DNA of 64,000 bases from Chloroflexota bacterium (GTDB taxonomy: Bacteria > Chloroflexota > Anaerolineae > Anaerolineales > Villigracilaceae), in assembly GCA_016213105.1 (NCBI GenBank), contig JACRBN010000010.1, positions 62,001 to 126,000 of the forward strand. Direction: 5' to 3'. A program made the translations under genes and the position numbers. Positions 1 to 9,772 of this stretch are shown in pieces. The first letter of the stretch is position 1. Every line of letters begins with the position of its first letter. The notes beneath the pieces were generated by a model. It was not told the DNA's origin. It saw only the letters and a list, made by a program, of their open reading frames with translations, and made no database searches.

Positions 1-627
1 CGCGTGGCGGAGCTCAAGCCCTTCGCCATCACGCTGGACATCATGATGCCCGGTGTGGACGGCTGGCAGGTGTTGACTGAGTTAAAATCGAACCCCGAGA
101 CCCGCGACATCCCGGTCATGATCTGCTCGATCATCGAGGAACAGGAACGCGGCTTCAGCCTGGGCGCGGCAGACTACCTGGTCAAACCCATCCTGGAGGA
201 GGACCTGGTTCATGCCCTCGACCGCCTCAACACGGACGGGAGCATCCATGAGGTGTTGGTGATCGATGACAATCCCAACGACCTCAAACTGATCGGCAAG
301 ATGCTGGCCGACAACGGCCGCTACCAGGCCGTGCTGGCTGAAGGCGGCGAAAAAGGCTGGGAGTTGATCCTCAGCAAAAAACCGCAGGCCGTGATCCTTG
401 ACCTGTTCATGCCCAACATGGACGGTTTCAATATCCTGGAAAACATGCGCCTGAACAAGGGTTTGAGCGAAATCCCTGTCATCATTGTCAGCGGCGGCGA
501 CCTGAGCGCCGAACAGCGCAAACAGCTCGAAGAATACGGCCGACAATTACTCAGCAAGGACGGGCTGAGCGAAAAGGAACTTATTGCCAGCCTGGAACAC
601 GCCCTCCAGCGTGCAAAGGCACCCTAA
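1..627 (+). CDS. Tandem receiver-domain protein, 5' end cut by the window (tail of a hybrid histidine kinase or multi-receiver protein)
   Basis: The reading frame is open from base 1, so the protein begins outside the window. What remains is two CheY-like receiver domains. The first lacks its N-terminal strand and acidic pair but keeps the phospho-acceptor loop (LDIMMPGVDG, Asp about residue 12) and the conserved Lys in YLVKPI. The second is complete: acidic pair in VLVIDDNPND, acceptor Asp in ILDLFMPNMDG, late Lys in LLSKDG. Tandem receivers at a C-terminus are typical of hybrid sensor kinases, so a kinase core probably lies upstream; that part is inference. The threonine-synthase/receiver fusion follows after 15 bases and is probably co-transcribed. 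Confidence 0.85.
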   Translation, partial: RVAELKPFAITLDIMMPGVDGWQVLTELKSNPETRDIPVMICSIIEEQERGFSLGAADYLVKPILEEDLVHALDRLNTDGSIHEVLVIDDNPNDLKLIGKMLADNGRYQAVLAEGGEKGWELILSKKPQAVILDLFMPNMDGFNILENMRLNKGLSEIPVIIVSGGDLSAEQRKQLEEYGRQLLSKDGLSEKELIASLEHALQRAKAP

Positions 628-642
628 GGAGAAACAAATTCC

Positions 643-2313
643 GTGACCTTTACCATTCAATGTCTGGACTGCGGCCAGCCCGCAGAGTATCACCCAGGTG
701 CCATTCATTGCCCGCATTGCAACAGCCAGTGGCGTGAAGCCGTTTACAACTATAAAGCCATTGCCGAAACCTTCCTTCAGCAGATTACCGGCCGCCCCTT
801 TGACCTGTGGCGTTATCGCGAACTCCTGCCCATCCGCAACCCCATCCCCAGCCTGAGATTGGGTGAGGGCGGCACCCCGCTCATCCAGGCCGTCAACCTG
901 GGAATGATGCTGGGCTGTCCCAATCTTTACATCAAGGATGAACGCCAGGGCCCGACAGGTTCCTTCAAGGATCGTCAGGCTGCGGTGACAATTGCCGCGC
1001 TCAAAGAGGCGGGCATCACCGAAATGGTGGCCGCTTCCACGGGAAACGTCGCCATCGCCTACTCGGCCTATGCCTCGCGCGCCAGCATCAAGCTGTGGGC
1101 CTTCGTCACCAGCCTGGTGCCCGCGGTCAAGATGCGCGAGATCGCCCTGTATGGCAGCCAGGTCATCAAGGTGACCGGGTCTTACGACCAGGTCAAGCAA
1201 ATGGCCGCCGAATTTGCGCGCCAGCGCGGCCTCTATCTGGACATGGGCGCGCGCACCATCACCTCCATCGAGGCGATGAAAACCATCGCTTTCGAAATCG
1301 CCGAGCAGCTCACGGCCCTGCTCGGCCCCCCCGCTCCCGTAAACGGCGGCCAGTCCGCACCCTGGCGCACCCCCGACTGGTACATCCAGGCCGTCAGCGG
1401 CGGGATGGGCCCGATCGGCGTCCACAAGGGATTCCGCGAACTCAACGAAATGGGCTTCACCGACCACATGCCCGCGATTGCCCCCATCCAGGCGGACGGC
1501 TGCGCCCCGATGGTCAACAGTTGGAAACGCGGCTTGGAGAATGCCGAGCCTGTCACCTCGCCCCGCACCCGCATCGAAACCCTGGCCACGGGCGACCCTG
1601 GCCGCGCATATAAAATCCTAAGCAGTCAGGTTAACGAAACAAAGGGCGCCTTCGAAAGCGTCACCGACGAGGAAGCCTTCCGCGCCATGCACGTGCTGGC
1701 AAAAATGGAGGGGATTTCCGCCGAACCCGCCGCAGCTGTGGCCTTTGCGGGGTTGTTCAAGCTCATCCGCGCGGGCATCATCAAACAAAGCGACGTGGTG
1801 GTGGTCAATTGCACGGGACACACCATGCCCGCTGAGCAGTTCATCCTGGGCGAGAACTGGTCGCGCAACATCGTCCTGCCGCCCAAGGAGGAAACCCCCG
1901 AAGACGGCCTGCTGGCCGCGCTCAACAACGTGGCCCCCGACCGCTTCCCGTGCGTGGCCATCATCGATGACACGCCCGAAGCGCGCAGATTGATCCGCCG
2001 CATCCTGCAATCCCAGGGAAATTACACCATCAGCGAAGCCAGCAACGGCAGGGAGGGCCTGGAGTTGATCCAGCGCGAACTGCCCGACCTGGTGATCCTC
2101 GACCTGATGATGCCCGGCATGGACGGCTTTGCCGTGATGGACGCCCTGCGCGCCCGACCCGAGACCGCCAACATCCCCGTCATCGTTTCCACCGCCAAGG
2201 AACTGACCCCCCAGGAGAAGAACCTGTTGAACGGTCAAATCCAGGCCCTGATGCAGAAGGGTGATTTCCTGAATGACGAATTCCTCGAAGAGGTGCGTCA
2301 GTTGATCAAATAA
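643..2313 (+). CDS. Threonine synthase-like PLP enzyme fused to a C-terminal response-regulator receiver domain
   Basis: GTG start preceded by AAGGAGAAA. Residues 1-30 form a zinc-ribbon-like segment (C7-x2-C10 and C23-x2-C26). Residues about 60-420 are a fold-type II PLP enzyme of the threonine synthase family, which converts O-phosphohomoserine to threonine; the PLP lysine is K109 in PTGSFKDRQ, and the STGN and SGGMGP phosphate loops are visible. From about residue 437 to the end (556) is a full receiver domain: acidic pair D442-D443, acceptor D487 in ILDLMMPGMDG, Thr in IVSTAKEL and Lys near 539. All receiver catalytic positions look intact. The ordinary enzyme ends before this domain, so this is a true fusion in one frame, placed directly after a receiver protein. 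Phosphorylation control of amino-acid synthesis is a possibility, not shown. Substrate could also differ from phosphohomoserine. Confidence 0.88.
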   Translation: MTFTIQCLDCGQPAEYHPGAIHCPHCNSQWREAVYNYKAIAETFLQQITGRPFDLWRYRELLPIRNPIPSLRLGEGGTPLIQAVNLGMMLGCPNLYIKDERQGPTGSFKDRQAAVTIAALKEAGITEMVAASTGNVAIAYSAYASRASIKLWAFVTSLVPAVKMREIALYGSQVIKVTGSYDQVKQMAAEFARQRGLYLDMGARTITSIEAMKTIAFEIAEQLTALLGPPAPVNGGQSAPWRTPDWYIQAVSGGMGPIGVHKGFRELNEMGFTDHMPAIAPIQADGCAPMVNSWKRGLENAEPVTSPRTRIETLATGDPGRAYKILSSQVNETKGAFESVTDEEAFRAMHVLAKMEGISAEPAAAVAFAGLFKLIRAGIIKQSDVVVVNCTGHTMPAEQFILGENWSRNIVLPPKEETPEDGLLAALNNVAPDRFPCVAIIDDTPEARRLIRRILQSQGNYTISEASNGREGLELIQRELPDLVILDLMMPGMDGFAVMDALRARPETANIPVIVSTAKELTPQEKNLLNGQIQALMQKGDFLNDEFLEEVRQLIK

Positions 2314-2448
2314 GGGGATATTTTGGGGATGGACTGACTGGCGGCAAGGTGGTTGAATGGAGCAGCGTTGGCGCAACGCTCTCTTGTGTTTCTTTGCCAA
2401 AGAGTTACCTGCGTACCACCGTCCCAAAGTTTATTGGAGAGTCTCGGC

Positions 2449-3387
2449 TTGAAAAAAAAGACGGCAGGCATTTTTGCGGCGCTGGGCTCAGCGGTTTTTC
2501 TGGGCATATCACCCGTCTTCGGTAAATTGGCCATTACCCTTGGGTTTAGCCCCTTTGCCGTGGTGGCTTTGCGCACCGTGATGGCCGCCGCCCTGCTTTT
2601 TCTAATCGTCGCCATTTTCAGCCGCCAGTATCTCTACATTTTCCCCGTCGGGCTGGTGGGATGTTTCCTGGCCGGGGTCATCAACGGACTCGGGTCACTG
2701 CTGTACTACATGGCGCTCTATCGACTGCCCGCCAGCCTGGGACAGATGCTGTACTCCCTCTACCCGCTCTTCCTGGCGGTCTGGCTGATCCTCGACCGAC
2801 AAGCTCCCAGCCGCCTGACCATGATCCGCCTCGGGCTGGCCTCGGTGGCTGTGCTGCTGTTGACCAACATCTCCGCCAGTACCACGGACTTGACGGGGGT
2901 GCTGATGATGATCGGCGCAGCCATGTTGTATGCCCTGCACCTGCCGATTAATCAGCGCGTACTGTACGAAGCCCCCGCGCAAACCGTCACGCTGTACACG
3001 CTGATCTCGATGAGCCTGGTGGTGGTGCCCGCCTATTTCATTTTCGACCGCACCTGGCCCGCGGAAAATGTTCCCTGGCTGCCCGTTCTATCACTGACCT
3101 TCGTCACCTTCCTGTCGCGCCTGACACTTTTTCTGGGGGTCAAACGCATTGGCGGGATGCAAACCGCCTTGCTGGGTTTGGCGGAATTATTGGTTACATT
3201 ATTCTTCAGTTACTACTGGCTACACGAAAACCTGACCGCACCTCAATGGCTGGGCGCGTTTGGGCTTGGCATCAGCCTGCTGCTCGTCAAATTCGAAAAA
3301 AATACCCCCGAAAAACATTCCGGGGGCTGGCTTTCCTGGATCCGACCGCCCGAACCGCCAAAGGATGTCTGGCCGCCGTACCAATGA
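2449..3387 (+). CDS. EamA/DMT-family transporter, ten predicted membrane segments
   Basis: A 312-residue hydrophobic protein with two EamA repeats and about ten transmembrane helices, typical of drug/metabolite transporters that export amino acids or other small metabolites. The frame extends to an ATG at 2353, but TTG 2449 is preferred: GGAGA sits 8 nt upstream and the protein then begins LKKKTAGIFAALGSAVFLG, the usual start of the family. The sequence between 2353 and 2448 codes for a poorly family-like peptide. It follows the threonine-synthase fusion by 135 bases; export of a threonine-related compound is conceivable but unsupported. A hairpin terminator lies after the stop codon. Confidence 0.85.
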   Translation: MKKKTAGIFAALGSAVFLGISPVFGKLAITLGFSPFAVVALRTVMAAALLFLIVAIFSRQYLYIFPVGLVGCFLAGVINGLGSLLYYMALYRLPASLGQMLYSLYPLFLAVWLILDRQAPSRLTMIRLGLASVAVLLLTNISASTTDLTGVLMMIGAAMLYALHLPINQRVLYEAPAQTVTLYTLISMSLVVVPAYFIFDRTWPAENVPWLPVLSLTFVTFLSRLTLFLGVKRIGGMQTALLGLAELLVTLFFSYYWLHENLTAPQWLGAFGLGISLLLVKFEKNTPEKHSGGWLSWIRPPEPPKDVWPPYQ

Positions 3388-3410
3388 CCGCGCGTGCAAT
3401 GGAGTCAAAA

Positions 3411-3456
3411 TAAGGTCCCGCAGGCTGTTTGTCAGCTCTTCGGGACCTTTATTTTT
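3411..3456. terminator. Bidirectional rho-independent terminator between convergent genes
   Basis: GGTCCCG at 3414-3420 pairs with CGGGACC at 3441-3447. An A-rich stretch precedes it and TTTATTTTT follows, so it can serve both the DMT transporter (plus) and the response-regulator operon (minus). Confidence 0.8.
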
Positions 3457-3478
3457 CATCGAACGTGGGTTGTTTTTC

Positions 3479-4216
3479 CTACTCCTCCCCCTCATACACA
3501 TACCCCGTTCCACGCACGCTGACTACACGATTATTCAACAAAGGGAAAATTTCCAGCTTGTGGCGCAGGCGGCTGACCAGCGGACGCAGGATTTCGGGCG
3601 CTTCGCGCTGGGAGGCGTCATAGCCCTGCACGAGCAGCACCAATTCACGATGGGAAAAGACCTTGCCCGAGTTCTCCATCAGAATGCGCAGCAGGCGTCC
3701 CTCGGCGGGCGTGAGATGCTCCAATTTGTCCTTGTAGCGGATCTGGCGGCGCGAGAGATCGACCACCGTGCCATCTGTTAGGCTGAACTGCGCGGAGGGT
3801 TCCTCTGCATCCACCTCCCCGCCCGCCCCGCTGCGCACACGCAGACGCGCGGCGCGGCGCGCCAGTCCCTTTTTGACACTGGCCAGCACTTGGGAGGGGG
3901 AGGCGGGCTTGAGCAGGTAATCGTGGATGCGCAGCCGCAAAGCCTGGATGGCGGTCTCGGTCGAGCCGAACGCGGTCAGCAGGATCACCTCGGTCTCGGG
4001 GGAAATCTGGTTGACCACCTGCACCACCTCCAGCCCGTCCATGCCGGGCATGCGCAAATCCACGATCATCAGATCGACGGGATGGGTGCGCATATGTTCG
4101 ACCGCCGCGTGGCCGTTGGGAGCCGAGGCCACACTATATCCCTCAAGCTTGAGAATGTCGCTCAGGGATTGACGGGCAACGGGTTCATCATCCACAACCA
4201 GGATATTCGATTTCAT
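3479..4216 (-). CDS. OmpR/PhoB-type response regulator (receiver plus winged helix)
   Basis: 245 residues. The N-terminal receiver (about 1-120) carries VVDDEP, acceptor Asp in MIVDLRMPGMDG, Thr in LLTAFGST and Lys in YLLKPA. The C-terminal half (about 145-245) is a trans_reg_C winged helix, recognised by LTPAEGRLLRILMENSG and the final RGTGYVYEGEE. It is the last gene of a three-gene minus-strand operon; its ATG overlaps the stop of the upstream kinase (ATGA) and GGAGGTAAGAG gives a strong ribosome site. The receiver resembles NtrC-type receivers (LLTAFGSTETAI) although the output domain is OmpR-like. Likely the DNA-binding output for the two upstream GAF kinases; targets unknown. Confidence 0.9.
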   Translation of the reverse strand: MKSNILVVDDEPVARQSLSDILKLEGYSVASAPNGHAAVEHMRTHPVDLMIVDLRMPGMDGLEVVQVVNQISPETEVILLTAFGSTETAIQALRLRIHDYLLKPASPSQVLASVKKGLARRAARLRVRSGAGGEVDAEEPSAQFSLTDGTVVDLSRRQIRYKDKLEHLTPAEGRLLRILMENSGKVFSHRELVLLVQGYDASQREAPEILRPLVSRLRHKLEIFPLLNNRVVSVRGTGYVYEGEE

Positions 4217-5790
4217 CTCTTACCTCCGATGGGCAGGAAGACTCTGAAACAGGCGCCCGGGCCGCGATCACCGAGCAGTTCCAGGGTGCCTCCGTGGGCA
4301 GTAATGATATTGTAACTCACCGTCAGGCCAAGTCCCGTGCCGCCATCCTTGGTGCTGAAGAACGGCTCGAAGATGTTGGCTTGTTTTTCGGGCGGGATGC
4401 CCTGACCGCTGTCCTGAAACAGGATTTCCACGCCGCCGCGGACCGTGTGTGCGGATATCCGCAACTGGCCGCCCGCGGGCATGGCATCCGAGGCATTCAG
4501 GATCAGGTTAATGAATACCTGCTGGATCTGGCTGCTGACCGCCAGGATGGGCGGCAGGTTGTCGGGAATTTCGAAATCCACCATCACACTGCGCTCGGAC
4601 AACTGCTTGGCCATCAGGTGCAGCACGTGGTCGAGGATCTCGGTCAGGTTGAGCTTTTCCCGCAGGGCGGGACCCGGGCGGTAGAAGTCGAGCATGCGTT
4701 TGACGGTCAGGGTCAGGCGGTCCAGCTCAACACGCGCCAGGTTGAAGTATTCCTCGCGTTTGTCGGGAGGCAGATCCTCGCGCGAGGCGAGATGCAGGCA
4801 GTTCTGCACCGCCTGGAGCGGATTGTTGACCTCGTGCGCAATCGAGGCGCTCAACCGTCCAGCCGTGGCCATTTTTTCACCCTGCAGAAGGGCGCGCTGC
4901 GACTCCTCCACCTTGCGCACGTATTCGAGCTGCACAGCATACAGGCGCGCATTCTCCAATGCGGCGGCGGCCTGCCGCGCAAGGATCTGGAACATCTCGA
5001 AATCCGATTCCTGGAAGGCTGGCTCATTCGGGTCACGCGCGGCGTAGAGCACGCTGTGAAAGCTCGGGCGGACGACGGGCGCCAAAATGGCGGAGCCAAG
5101 CCCCAGGTCCAGCATCTGGCGTTTGAACTTGGTGGCGCGCGGCCCCTTGGACAGGATCAGGATCGGCGCGCCATCCGAATCCACCTGATTGAGCAGCGGA
5201 TAGAGCTTGCCCGCGAAGGGGCGTCCCCGCTCCTCCTGAAGTTGAAGCGGCTCGCTGCCGGTCTTGAGATAATAGCCCGCATGGGAACAACGCAGGTAGC
5301 CGCAAATGGCGCTGGAGATCAGTTGCAGCAGGCGGTCGGGCTGGGTCTCGGAGAGCAGCGATTCGGTCAGGGAGAAGAGCGGACGCAGGGCCTTGGTGCG
5401 CGAGGCGTCGAGTTTTTGCTGCTTGTCGGCCAGGGCCTGCTGCACGGATTGGATAAGCTCCTCGCCGTCGTGAAATGGCTTGAGCAGCAGGCCATCCACC
5501 CCCTGGCGCAGGGCGCGGATGGCGGTCTCGACCGTGCCATAGCCCGTCATCACCAGCACGGCAATATCGGGCTGGATGCGTTGGGCGTGGGCGATGACTT
5601 CGAAGCCGTCCACGTCGGGCATGCGGATGTCCACCAGCAGCAGGTCGACCGAGTTGTTGAGCAGGAAATCCACTGCCAGGCGCGGGTCGGTCAGTGTGGA
5701 AACCTTGAAGCCCGCGCGGGTCAACAGGCGGTTGCACAACAGGACAATGCCTGGTTCATCGTCGACAACGAGGACAGAGATGGGTTCCAT
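4213..5790 (-). CDS. Receiver-GAF-histidine kinase
   Basis: 525 residues from ATG 5790, which shares its A with the stop codon of the upstream kinase (TGATG), so translation is coupled; an in-frame ATG at 5805 is less likely. Domains in order: receiver (about 1-120, VVDDEPG, LLLVDIRMPDVDG, LLLKPF), GAF-like sensor (about 145-290), a coiled linker, HisKA with phospho-His in SASIAHEVNNPLQAV, then HATPase_c with NLILNASDAMP, DSGQGIPPE and GGTGLGLTVS. A receiver placed in front of a kinase lets the kinase itself be an output of another kinase; the gene upstream is the obvious partner. Cytoplasmic, no membrane segments seen. Confidence 0.9.
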   Translation of the reverse strand: MEPISVLVVDDEPGIVLLCNRLLTRAGFKVSTLTDPRLAVDFLLNNSVDLLLVDIRMPDVDGFEVIAHAQRIQPDIAVLVMTGYGTVETAIRALRQGVDGLLLKPFHDGEELIQSVQQALADKQQKLDASRTKALRPLFSLTESLLSETQPDRLLQLISSAICGYLRCSHAGYYLKTGSEPLQLQEERGRPFAGKLYPLLNQVDSDGAPILILSKGPRATKFKRQMLDLGLGSAILAPVVRPSFHSVLYAARDPNEPAFQESDFEMFQILARQAAAALENARLYAVQLEYVRKVEESQRALLQGEKMATAGRLSASIAHEVNNPLQAVQNCLHLASREDLPPDKREEYFNLARVELDRLTLTVKRMLDFYRPGPALREKLNLTEILDHVLHLMAKQLSERSVMVDFEIPDNLPPILAVSSQIQQVFINLILNASDAMPAGGQLRISAHTVRGGVEILFQDSGQGIPPEKQANIFEPFFSTKDGGTGLGLTVSYNIITAHGGTLELLGDRGPGACFRVFLPIGGKR

Positions 5791-8387
5791 CAGACAGGCA
5801 GCCACACGGTGAAGGTGGACCCGGCCCCGGGCTGACTCTCGACATCGATGATGCCGCCGTGGTCGGTGACGATGCCATAGGTGACGGAGAGGCCCAGCCC
5901 CGTGCCGCCGCGATCACCCCGTGTGGTGAAAAACGGTTCGAAGACGCGATCCATGTCCCGGGTGGGGATGCCGATGCCCGTATCCTGCACCGCAATGGTG
6001 ACCCAGCCGCGCTCATCGCGGGTGGCGGAGCGCGTGGAAAGATACAGACTGCCGCCCGTGGGCATGGCCTGCAAGGCATTGTGGATCAGGTTGAGCATGA
6101 CCTGTTTCATCTGGTTGCGGTCGACCGACACCCAGGGCAGGTCGCCGCCCTGTTCGAGCACCAGTTGCACGCCGCTGGTCTGGATGAGGTGATGCGTCAG
6201 CGCCACCACATCCTCGACGATCTCGTTCAAGTCGGCGCGGGTGCGGGAGCGCTCGCCCTGGCGCGAAAAATCGAGCAGGCGGCGCACCACGTCGATGGCG
6301 CGGCGCGCCTCGCGCTGGACCATCTCCAATTCCGTGCGGTGCGGCCCGTCGGGAGGGAGTTCATCGAGCACAAGTTCGGTAAAGCCCGTCACAGTGGTGA
6401 GCGGATTATTCAACTCATGGGCAATGCCCGCCGCCATCTCGCCGACGGCCGCCAGCTTGGCCGCCTGAACAAGGCGGTTTTCCGCGGCACGCTGGGCATC
6501 CATGCGCGCCTTGACCTCGATCTGGGTCTGCCGCAACTGGCGCACGGTTTCCTGCAAGCGACGGTATTGATCCGAGCTGGAAATGACCGCCGAGAGAATG
6601 CCCGCCAGCGACTCGATAGCCAGCAGGTCATTGTTGGTGAAGGCATTGGGCTGCGAACTTTCGATGTCGATGATGCCGAAGACCCGCTCGAAATCGCGCA
6701 GGGGCACGCAGATCTCGGAGGCAGCCTCCCAACCCGGCAGGGACTGGTAGCGCTCATCCTGGCGGGTATCGTTGACCAGCAGGCTTTCCCCCGTGGAAAA
6801 CACAAAACCTGTGATGCCCGTGTGGATGGACAGGTCACGCGTGCCGACGATCTTCCGCAGGGTCGCGGCTTGTTTTCCACCGAAGCCCTGAATGACCTGT
6901 TTCTGCTCGGATGCCTCGAACACCACGGCAGCCAGTTCATAACCGAAATACTGCGCCAGCAGGTCGGCGGTGATCTGCGCGATCTCCTGCATGTTGTGCA
7001 GGCCGATCACCTGCTGGACGACCTCGTGGATCAGGCCCAGGCTGCGGGCGCGGCCCTCGGCCTCCTCGCGCAGGCGGCCGTATTCCACCAGGCCCGCCAG
7101 GTGGCTGGCGATGACCACCATCAGGTTTTCGTCATATTGGCTGAACGCTTCGGGCCGCGGGCTTTCCATGTGGATCACACCAATGACCTGTCCGCGATAT
7201 TTGAGCGGCACCACCATGACCGAGCGGGCGTTCTCGTGCAGGATGGGCAGTCCACTGGAGGCGGTATCCGCGCGCACCAGGCGCACCTTGCGCAACAAGG
7301 GCGCGATGGGATGGTTGGCGGCTGGTTTCATCTGGACGGAGACCTTGCGCTCGCGTCCCTGGAATTCGCGCACCATGCGCCCGTCGATGGACAGCAGAAA
7401 CAGCGAGGCCATCTCAGTGCCAAAGGCGCGCGCCAGCAGGTCGAGCACGCGGCGGGCGATCTGGTCCAGGTTTTGCGCCGAGGAGATCGTCAACGCGAAA
7501 TCGTTGAGCATCCCCAGGCGGCGCAGATGCGCGCCCATCTCGGAAAAGGTGGCAACCACGTCCACCGAGGAGGCCATATACACCGCCAGCCTGTGGAGAA
7601 CCTGCCACTCGTCGGCCGCGGGTTCCTTCGCGCGCCACATCGCCACTGCGCCGATCAGGCGCTGACCGACCACCAGCGGCAGGCAGATCCACACACGCGC
7701 GCCCCGTTTGTACGTCACAGTCGGGATCAGGTCCCATTCGGGTTGGCCGTGCAGGGCGACCACATCCTTGAGGGTGCGATTGACGCGCCGCAGCAATTCA
7801 TTCGAGTCGATTTGGAAGGAGGCGTCTGCCGCCCTCGAGTCGTTCCACTCCGCCTGGACCTCGAGCGCGTCCCCGCGCCGAATGGCCAGCCACGCCGCCT
7901 GGCCTGGCACCGCCTGGACGAAGGCCGCCAGGATGCGATCCAACGAGCCAGGCAGGTCATACGGCAGGGCCGCCAGCACCTCCTGAAGGATCGGCTCGCT
8001 GAGGGGCGCCGCGCCGCCGCCCGGCAGCAGGGAGGCCAGCAGCTTCCAAACGCGCTGATCGCCTGCGACCTGTCCATCCGCTCCAATCAACAGCACGCGC
8101 GTGGAACCAGGCACGGGATAGGCCCACAGGCGCGCCGCGCCCAGGCTGCCCTGGAGGGACGTGAAGGGGCGGTTGCTCCCGCCGTTAAGGGCGCCGCACA
8201 GCCAGGTATCCACCGCTTCCTCGCCGATGATATGCAGCAACTGCAACTGGGCGGGTTTCGTCAGACGCTGGGAGGCCAGCACGGTCCATTTGCCGCCGTC
8301 CCCGCGGTCCGCCAGGACGACCCAATGGGCGGAGGTGAGGCTGAGGGCTTCCTTGAGGTGCGCTTCGAGATTCGAGACGACTGCCAT
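5790..8387 (-). CDS. Multi-GAF sensor histidine kinase
   Basis: 865 residues from ATG 8387. Three GAF-type blocks can be seen (roughly residues 120-280, 290-440 and 455-610), followed by a coiled coil, a HisKA domain with [20 protein letters not shown] and an HATPase_c domain with [18 protein letters not shown] and [10 protein letters not shown]. No membrane helices, so it is probably a cytoplasmic sensor of a ligand or redox state through its GAF domains. First gene of the operon kinase - receiver-kinase - winged-helix regulator. An upstream ATG at 8423 extends the frame by 12 residues, but a TATAAT box at 8402-8397 would place the transcription start inside that extension, favouring 8387. 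Confidence 0.88.
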   Translation of the reverse strand: MAVVSNLEAHLKEALSLTSAHWVVLADRGDGGKWTVLASQRLTKPAQLQLLHIIGEEAVDTWLCGALNGGSNRPFTSLQGSLGAARLWAYPVPGSTRVLLIGADGQVAGDQRVWKLLASLLPGGGAAPLSEPILQEVLAALPYDLPGSLDRILAAFVQAVPGQAAWLAIRRGDALEVQAEWNDSRAADASFQIDSNELLRRVNRTLKDVVALHGQPEWDLIPTVTYKRGARVWICLPLVVGQRLIGAVAMWRAKEPAADEWQVLHRLAVYMASSVDVVATFSEMGAHLRRLGMLNDFALTISSAQNLDQIARRVLDLLARAFGTEMASLFLLSIDGRMVREFQGRERKVSVQMKPAANHPIAPLLRKVRLVRADTASSGLPILHENARSVMVVPLKYRGQVIGVIHMESPRPEAFSQYDENLMVVIASHLAGLVEYGRLREEAEGRARSLGLIHEVVQQVIGLHNMQEIAQITADLLAQYFGYELAAVVFEASEQKQVIQGFGGKQAATLRKIVGTRDLSIHTGITGFVFSTGESLLVNDTRQDERYQSLPGWEAASEICVPLRDFERVFGIIDIESSQPNAFTNNDLLAIESLAGILSAVISSSDQYRRLQETVRQLRQTQIEVKARMDAQRAAENRLVQAAKLAAVGEMAAGIAHELNNPLTTVTGFTELVLDELPPDGPHRTELEMVQREARRAIDVVRRLLDFSRQGERSRTRADLNEIVEDVVALTHHLIQTSGVQLVLEQGGDLPWVSVDRNQMKQVMLNLIHNALQAMPTGGSLYLSTRSATRDERGWVTIAVQDTGIGIPTRDMDRVFEPFFTTRGDRGGTGLGLSVTYGIVTDHGGIIDVESQPGAGSTFTVWLPV

Positions 8388-8396
8388 ATAATGCAA

Positions 8397-8424
8397 ATTA
8401 TACAGCACACCCGAATGGTACAAT
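8397..8424. promoter_or_regulatory. Divergent promoter pair, both apparently leaderless
   Basis: Minus strand: TATAAT at 8402-8397, 9 nt before the kinase ATG at 8387. Plus strand: TACAAT at 8419-8424, 7 nt before the trmFO ATG at 8432. Neither gene has a Shine-Dalgarno sequence; the distances imply transcription starts at or near the A of the start codon. Confidence 0.6.
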
Positions 8425-8431
8425 ACATTCC

Positions 8432-9772
8432 ATGACCGAACTCATCGTCATTGGCGGCGGATTGGCGGGCAGTGAAGCCGCCTGGCAGGCAGCCCAACGT
8501 GGACTTAAAGTCCGTTTATACGAAATGCGTCCCACCCTCTCCACGGGCGCGCACCAGACCGCCGACCTGGCGGAACTGGTCTGTTCGAATTCGTTGGGCT
8601 CGAACCTGCCCGACCGCGCCTCGGGTGTGCTCAAGAATGAACTGCGCCGCCTCGGTTCCCTGCTGCTGGAATGTGCGGAAGAGGCCGCCCTGCCGGCCGG
8701 CGGCGCATTGGCCGTCGACCGCGAGGAATTTGCCCGGCGCGTCACTGCGCGCATCCAGGCGCACCCCAACATCGATCTGGTGCGCGAAGAGGTCAGGGAG
8801 ATTCCCTCTGCGCCCGTCATTGTGGCCAGCGGACCGTTGACCTCGGAGGGCCTGTCCAAATCCATTGCGGCATTGAGCGGCGAAGAGCATCTTTTCTTCT
8901 TCGATGCCATCGCCCCCGTCATCGCCGCCGACTCGATCAACATGCAGGCGGCCTTCCGCGCCTCACGCTACGGCGCGGGCGAACAGGACGAGGGCGATTA
9001 CATCAATTGTCCGCTCAACAAGGCGGAGTACCTGGTTTTCGTGGAGGCCCTGCAAACGGCCGAGCGCATCGAATTGCGTTCCTTCGAGGAGGCCATTCGC
9101 GACGGCGTGAAGGCGGGATACTTCTTCGAAGGCTGCCTGCCCGTGGAGATCATCGCCTCGCGCGGACGCGACTCGCTGGCTTTCGGTCCCATGCGGCCCG
9201 TCGGCCTGACCGATCCGCGCACGGGGCGTCGTCCCTGGGCGGTCGTCCAATTGCGGCAGGATAACCTGGCGGGCAGTCTCTACAACATGGTCGGCTTTCA
9301 AACCAACCTGAAATTCCCAGAACAGCGCCGCGTCCTGCGCATGATCCCCGGCCTGGAAAACGCGGAGTTCGTCCGTTATGGGCAGATGCACCGCAATACC
9401 TTCATCGCCTCACCCAGGCTGCTGCGTCCCAGCCTTCAGCACATTCAACGCGATGACCTGTTCTTCGCGGGGCAGATCACAGGCGTGGAAGGCTACATGG
9501 GCAACATTGCCACAGGAGCGCTGGCGGGCATCAACGCGGCGCGCCTGCTGCAAGGCAAAGCCCCGCTGATCCTGCCCGAAACCAGCATGCTGGGCGCGTT
9601 GTGTCATTACGTGACCCACGCCGACCTCAAGGACTTCCAGCCCATGAAGGCCAATTTCGGCATTCTGCCGCTCCTGCACGAGAGCGGAAAAATGGGCAAA
9701 CGCGAACGCGGGGCGCTCCACGCCGGGCGCGCCTTGCAGGATTTGGAGACATACCTCACACAATATGAATAG
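8432..9772 (+). CDS. trmFO: TrmFO, folate/FAD-dependent tRNA U54 C5-methyltransferase
   Basis: 446 residues, full length for the family. It makes ribothymidine at position 54 of tRNA using methylenetetrahydrofolate and FADH2. The FAD dinucleotide motif is at the N-terminus ([13 protein letters not shown]), followed by the family signature YEMRP and ELVCSNS, where C51 corresponds to a conserved active-site Cys. A second conserved Cys lies in FEGCLPVE. The C-terminal part has GQITGVEGY and [10 protein letters not shown] typical of the GidA/TrmFO family. No ribosome site; a TACAAT box just upstream suggests a leaderless message. The last 8 bases overlap the next gene. Confidence 0.95.
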   Translation: MTELIVIGGGLAGSEAAWQAAQRGLKVRLYEMRPTLSTGAHQTADLAELVCSNSLGSNLPDRASGVLKNELRRLGSLLLECAEEAALPAGGALAVDREEFARRVTARIQAHPNIDLVREEVREIPSAPVIVASGPLTSEGLSKSIAALSGEEHLFFFDAIAPVIAADSINMQAAFRASRYGAGEQDEGDYINCPLNKAEYLVFVEALQTAERIELRSFEEAIRDGVKAGYFFEGCLPVEIIASRGRDSLAFGPMRPVGLTDPRTGRRPWAVVQLRQDNLAGSLYNMVGFQTNLKFPEQRRVLRMIPGLENAEFVRYGQMHRNTFIASPRLLRPSLQHIQRDDLFFAGQITGVEGYMGNIATGALAGINAARLLQGKAPLILPETSMLGALCHYVTHADLKDFQPMKANFGILPLLHESGKMGKRERGALHAGRALQDLETYLTQYE

